DNA of 64,000 bases from Acinetobacter geminorum (GTDB taxonomy: Bacteria > Pseudomonadota > Gammaproteobacteria > Pseudomonadales > Moraxellaceae): contig NZ_JABELE010000002.1 in NCBI RefSeq assembly GCF_013009345.1, positions 1 through 64,000 of the forward strand. The letters run 5' to 3'. Of the stretch, positions 61,487 to 64,000 are shown one piece after another; within the stretch, counting starts at the first letter, position 1; every line of letters starts with the position of its first letter. Both the position numbers and the translations under genes were made by a program. Under the pieces are notes generated by a model. That model searched no databases and was not told the DNA's origin. It worked only from the letters and a program-made list of their open reading frames with translations.

Positions 61487-62947
61487 TTATTGATTTACAA
61501 CCTGAGTAATGGCTTGATTCATTTGGTAGGCCTGTAAACCACGCATACCTTGTTTTGCAAGTTTATCACCTGCTTGAGCATGCAGAGTCACTATCTCATG
61601 TAATGCAATACCTTTGTGAAACTGGGCTTTTAAGCTTGCAATCATTCCTGCTAACACATCTCCCATTCCACCAGTTCCCATACCAGCATTACCTTGCGTA
61701 CAAATATACAAATTATCTTCTAAAATTAAGCTACCCGCTCCTTTAAGTACCCACTGGCCTGCATATTTTTGTTGTAAGGCATAAATTGCAGCAATTCGGT
61801 CATTTTCAATTTGCGCTGTAGAGCAACCAAGTAAAGTAGCAGCTTCTCCAGGATGAGGTGTGGCATAAATATGTGTATTTAACTTTTCAGGCTGTTTAGC
61901 CAGAAACCATAAAGCATCTGCATCTAAAACAACTTCTAGGCGTGTACTCTGATTTAACAAATTAAACCATTGCTGGTAAATCTGCTTTGCCCAATCGTCA
62001 CGGCTTAATCCCATTCCAAAGCATACTGCATCGACCTGAGATAGAATCTCTTTAATACTGTTTTCATCTAAAGCATTAATATCACGAAGCATAATATTAG
62101 GAGCCCGTGACAAAATAGCTTGATGATGATTACGATGACAAACCACCGTCACTTTACCTGCACCTGCATGAAAAGCAGCTTCAGCAGCCATAATAACAGC
62201 CCCACCCATTTGCTCATGTCCACCCACCACTAAAACATGCCCGAAACTTCCCTTATGACCAAATGCCATACGCTGAGGAAGTTTAATGTTTGTGGGTGAC
62301 AAATAAGCTAAAGGTTTCAACTCGTGGTCTGTAGGAGTTAAATTAATTAAATGAATTTCCCCCGCATATTCTTTTCCTTGTCCTGTAAATAACCCTGCCT
62401 TAAGACCTAAAACAGTAAAGGTATGATCAGCTCTTACTGCACAAGGTAAGACTTGCCCTGTATTTGCTTGTAAGCCACTCGGTATATCAATCGAAATTTT
62501 TAGGCCCACTTGTTCATTAAACTTTTGAATTACTTGTTGCCAACCTATATTTAATTCTCTGTTTAAACCTATGCCAAATAAAGCATCAATATGACAATCA
62601 AATGTTCTTTTAATCTCAAAATTTGAGTGAATTGGGACTTTTATTTCTTTAGCAAATTGCGCTGCACAATGTAAATCGGCTGACTCACCCAATTGAGCTG
62701 CAAAGATTTCAACATTAAATCCAGCTTGTTTAAGGTAACTTGCTATAAAGTAACCATCACCTGCGTTATTGCCTTGTCCGCACCAAATAGCAATATTCTT
62801 AATAGCCTGATCTTTAAAAAGCTCAATAAGTTGCTGGGCAATTGACCAAGCCGCTTGCTGCATTAAACCTAATGAGGAGTTTTGCGCAGCAAACCAGCGC
62901 CGCTCCCATGCTCGAATATCATCGCTATGGTAAACTACCGCCTGCAT
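61487..62947 (-). CDS. nnr: Bifunctional NAD(P)H-hydrate epimerase / ADP-dependent dehydratase
   Basis: Nnr repairs damaged NADHX and NADPHX. The N-terminal epimerase has GQGNNAGDGYFIASYL (about 60-75). The C-terminal dehydratase has HVLVVGGHEQMGGA (about 237) and GNAGMGTGGMGDVLAGMIA (about 420), the ADP/phosphate loop. AGAGGA lies about seven bases before the ATG at 62947 (MQAVVYH), which gives 486 residues and sets it over an ATG six codons upstream. It is divergent from queG with 26 bases between starts. In E. coli yjeF and queG are likewise neighbours. Confidence 0.92.
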   Translation of the reverse strand: MQAVVYHSDDIRAWERRWFAAQNSSLGLMQQAAWSIAQQLIELFKDQAIKNIAIWCGQGNNAGDGYFIASYLKQAGFNVEIFAAQLGESADLHCAAQFAKEIKVPIHSNFEIKRTFDCHIDALFGIGLNRELNIGWQQVIQKFNEQVGLKISIDIPSGLQANTGQVLPCAVRADHTFTVLGLKAGLFTGQGKEYAGEIHLINLTPTDHELKPLAYLSPTNIKLPQRMAFGHKGSFGHVLVVGGHEQMGGAVIMAAEAAFHAGAGKVTVVCHRNHHQAILSRAPNIMLRDINALDENSIKEILSQVDAVCFGMGLSRDDWAKQIYQQWFNLLNQSTRLEVVLDADALWFLAKQPEKLNTHIYATPHPGEAATLLGCSTAQIENDRIAAIYALQQKYAGQWVLKGAGSLILEDNLYICTQGNAGMGTGGMGDVLAGMIASLKAQFHKGIALHEIVTLHAQAGDKLAKQGMRGLQAYQMNQAITQVVNQ

Positions 62948-62973
62948 ATTATTATCCTCTTGCATTTTGGTTT

Positions 62974-64000
62974 ATGACATCTTCCGACACATCACGTATT
63001 ACAGTGCAACAAATTGATCCACATGAATTAAAAGCATGGATCAAAGCTCAAGCATTAGACTTGGGTTTTGCTGATTGTGTCATCGCAAAACCAGATGCTC
63101 AAGAGCAAATGCCACGTTTTTTGGAGTACCTTGAACGTGGTTATCATGCAGACATGACCTATTTAGAAGAAAATCTAGAAAAGCGAGCTGATCCAACACT
63201 ATTAGTGCCTGGCACAAAAAGTATTATTTGTGTCCGCATGAATTATCTTGTGGAATCTCCAAAACCCCGATATGTACCTTTGGAACCTAACTCTGCCATT
63301 ATCGCCCGCTATGCACGTGGGCGTGATTACCATAAAGTCATGCGTGGCCGATTGAAAACTTTAGCAACACGAATTCGTGAAAAAGTTGGTGACTTTGAAT
63401 CTCGTCCTTTTGCAGATTCAGCGCCTATTTTTGAGAAATCATTAGCTGAAAGTGCTGGAATGGGTTGGACAGGTAAACATACCTTGCTCATTCATAAAAA
63501 GTCAGGTTCTTTTTTCGTATTAGGTGAGCTATTTACTTCACTCGACCTACCGTTTGACGAGCCTGCAACAGCACATTGTGGTTCTTGTAGTGCGTGTATT
63601 GATATTTGCCCGACGCAAGCAATTGTCGAGCCTTATATGTTAGATGCTAGGCGCTGCATTGCTTACCTAACCATCGAATATAAAGGAATTATTGCTGAAG
63701 AATTACGTGCAGGTATAGGTAACCGAATATTTGGTTGTGATGACTGTCAATTAATTTGTCCTTGGAATAGCTTTGCCAAAACAGCATCTATTTCTGATTT
63801 TAATCCTAGACATGGGTTAGATAATATTAGCCTACTTGACATCTGGCAGTGGGATGAAGCCACTTTTTTAGCCAATACGGAAGGTAGCCCTATCCGCCGG
63901 ACAGGTTATCAATCATTTAAACGTAATATTGCAATCGGATTAGGAAATGCTCCTTATTCAAAAGAAATTGTAGATCAACTACAAAATGGCAAAAACTTGC
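62974..64000 (+). CDS. queG: Epoxyqueuosine reductase QueG, 3' end outside the window
   Basis: QueG reduces epoxyqueuosine to queuosine in tRNA, using cobalamin and two 4Fe-4S clusters. The frame is open from ATG at 62974 to the edge of the window, 342 codons, without a stop. The cluster cysteines are complete: HCGSCSACIDICP (about 201-213) and GCDDCQLICPWN (about 252-263). Because the frame has no stop inside the window it is easily missed. E. coli QueG has about 380 residues, so about 10 to 40 may be missing. Its start is only 26 bases from the nnr start, so the promoters must overlap. Confidence 0.94.
   Translation, partial: MTSSDTSRITVQQIDPHELKAWIKAQALDLGFADCVIAKPDAQEQMPRFLEYLERGYHADMTYLEENLEKRADPTLLVPGTKSIICVRMNYLVESPKPRYVPLEPNSAIIARYARGRDYHKVMRGRLKTLATRIREKVGDFESRPFADSAPIFEKSLAESAGMGWTGKHTLLIHKKSGSFFVLGELFTSLDLPFDEPATAHCGSCSACIDICPTQAIVEPYMLDARRCIAYLTIEYKGIIAEELRAGIGNRIFGCDDCQLICPWNSFAKTASISDFNPRHGLDNISLLDIWQWDEATFLANTEGSPIRRTGYQSFKRNIAIGLGNAPYSKEIVDQLQNGKNL

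Overview
This window is a stretch of conserved chromosome from a gammaproteobacterium of the genus Acinetobacter, most likely A. pittii or A. calcoaceticus within the A. calcoaceticus-baumannii complex. The best species marker is the class D beta-lactamase at 58708-59529. Its sequence, as I remember the families, fits the OXA-213-like enzymes intrinsic to A. pittii and A. calcoaceticus better than OXA-51. It sits between fxsA and a phosphinothricin-type N-acetyltransferase, the same setting as intrinsic OXA genes of this complex. Low GC, dispersed type II secretion genes and the AmgK-MurU recycling pair fit the genus. I see no insertion sequence, prophage, CRISPR array, rRNA or tRNA gene. All assignments come from reading sequence and memory of families; no search was run.

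Layout. 1-8.7 kb: a LysO-type lysine exporter faces the conserved minus-strand series cmk, rpsA, ihfB, lapA, pyrF, preceded by an SRPBCC protein, tadA, an HIBYL-CoA hydrolase-like enzyme coupled to ung, and a QueD-like protein. 8.9-23.2 kb: one long, tightly packed minus-strand run. In transcription order it holds amgK-murU (peptidoglycan recycling), rsmG, parA-parB (chromosome partition), exbB-exbD-like genes, msbA-lpxK-kdsB (lipid A and Kdo), holB-pilZ-tatD, a TetR regulator and the minor pseudopilins gspH-I-J-K. 23.3-27 kb: lptD-surA on the plus strand (outer-membrane LPS insertion and its chaperone). 27.1-29.9 kb: pgk, a small lipoprotein and fructose-bisphosphate aldolase on the minus strand.

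30-41.7 kb (plus strand): a DUF2237 gene coupled to a Maf-type nucleotide pyrophosphatase, roxA, a TetR regulator, an ArsR-family regulator with the two cysteines of persulfide sensors, sstT with two uncharacterised followers, an ABC exporter coupled to a MaoC protein, an AraC regulator, gcvH and a sirtuin. 42-48 kb: a proline-use locus with putP, putA and a divergent Lrp/AsnC regulator. 48-57.7 kb: a GrpB protein, trmA, small unknown genes, a DUF2233 protein, an LRAT-like protein, yceI, osmC-like, tkt and metK. 57.7-64 kb: fxsA, the beta-lactamase, an acetyltransferase with a cupin-type regulator, ruvC, nnr and the start of queG, which runs off the window.

Most of this is ordinary housekeeping DNA, and I do not see a complete novel defence or biosynthetic system. 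The strongest oddity is a palindromic repeat-bearing insertion inside gspJ. It keeps the frame open and gives this pseudopilin a leader of about 68 residues, rich in Ser and Arg. Others worth a look are the ArsR persulfide-sensor candidate with a palindrome just before its start, an orphan TetR-type operator with no gene beside it, a sirtuin without its zinc cysteines, a possible short RNA or attenuator before the ABC exporter, and a QueD-like protein with unusual motif spacing.
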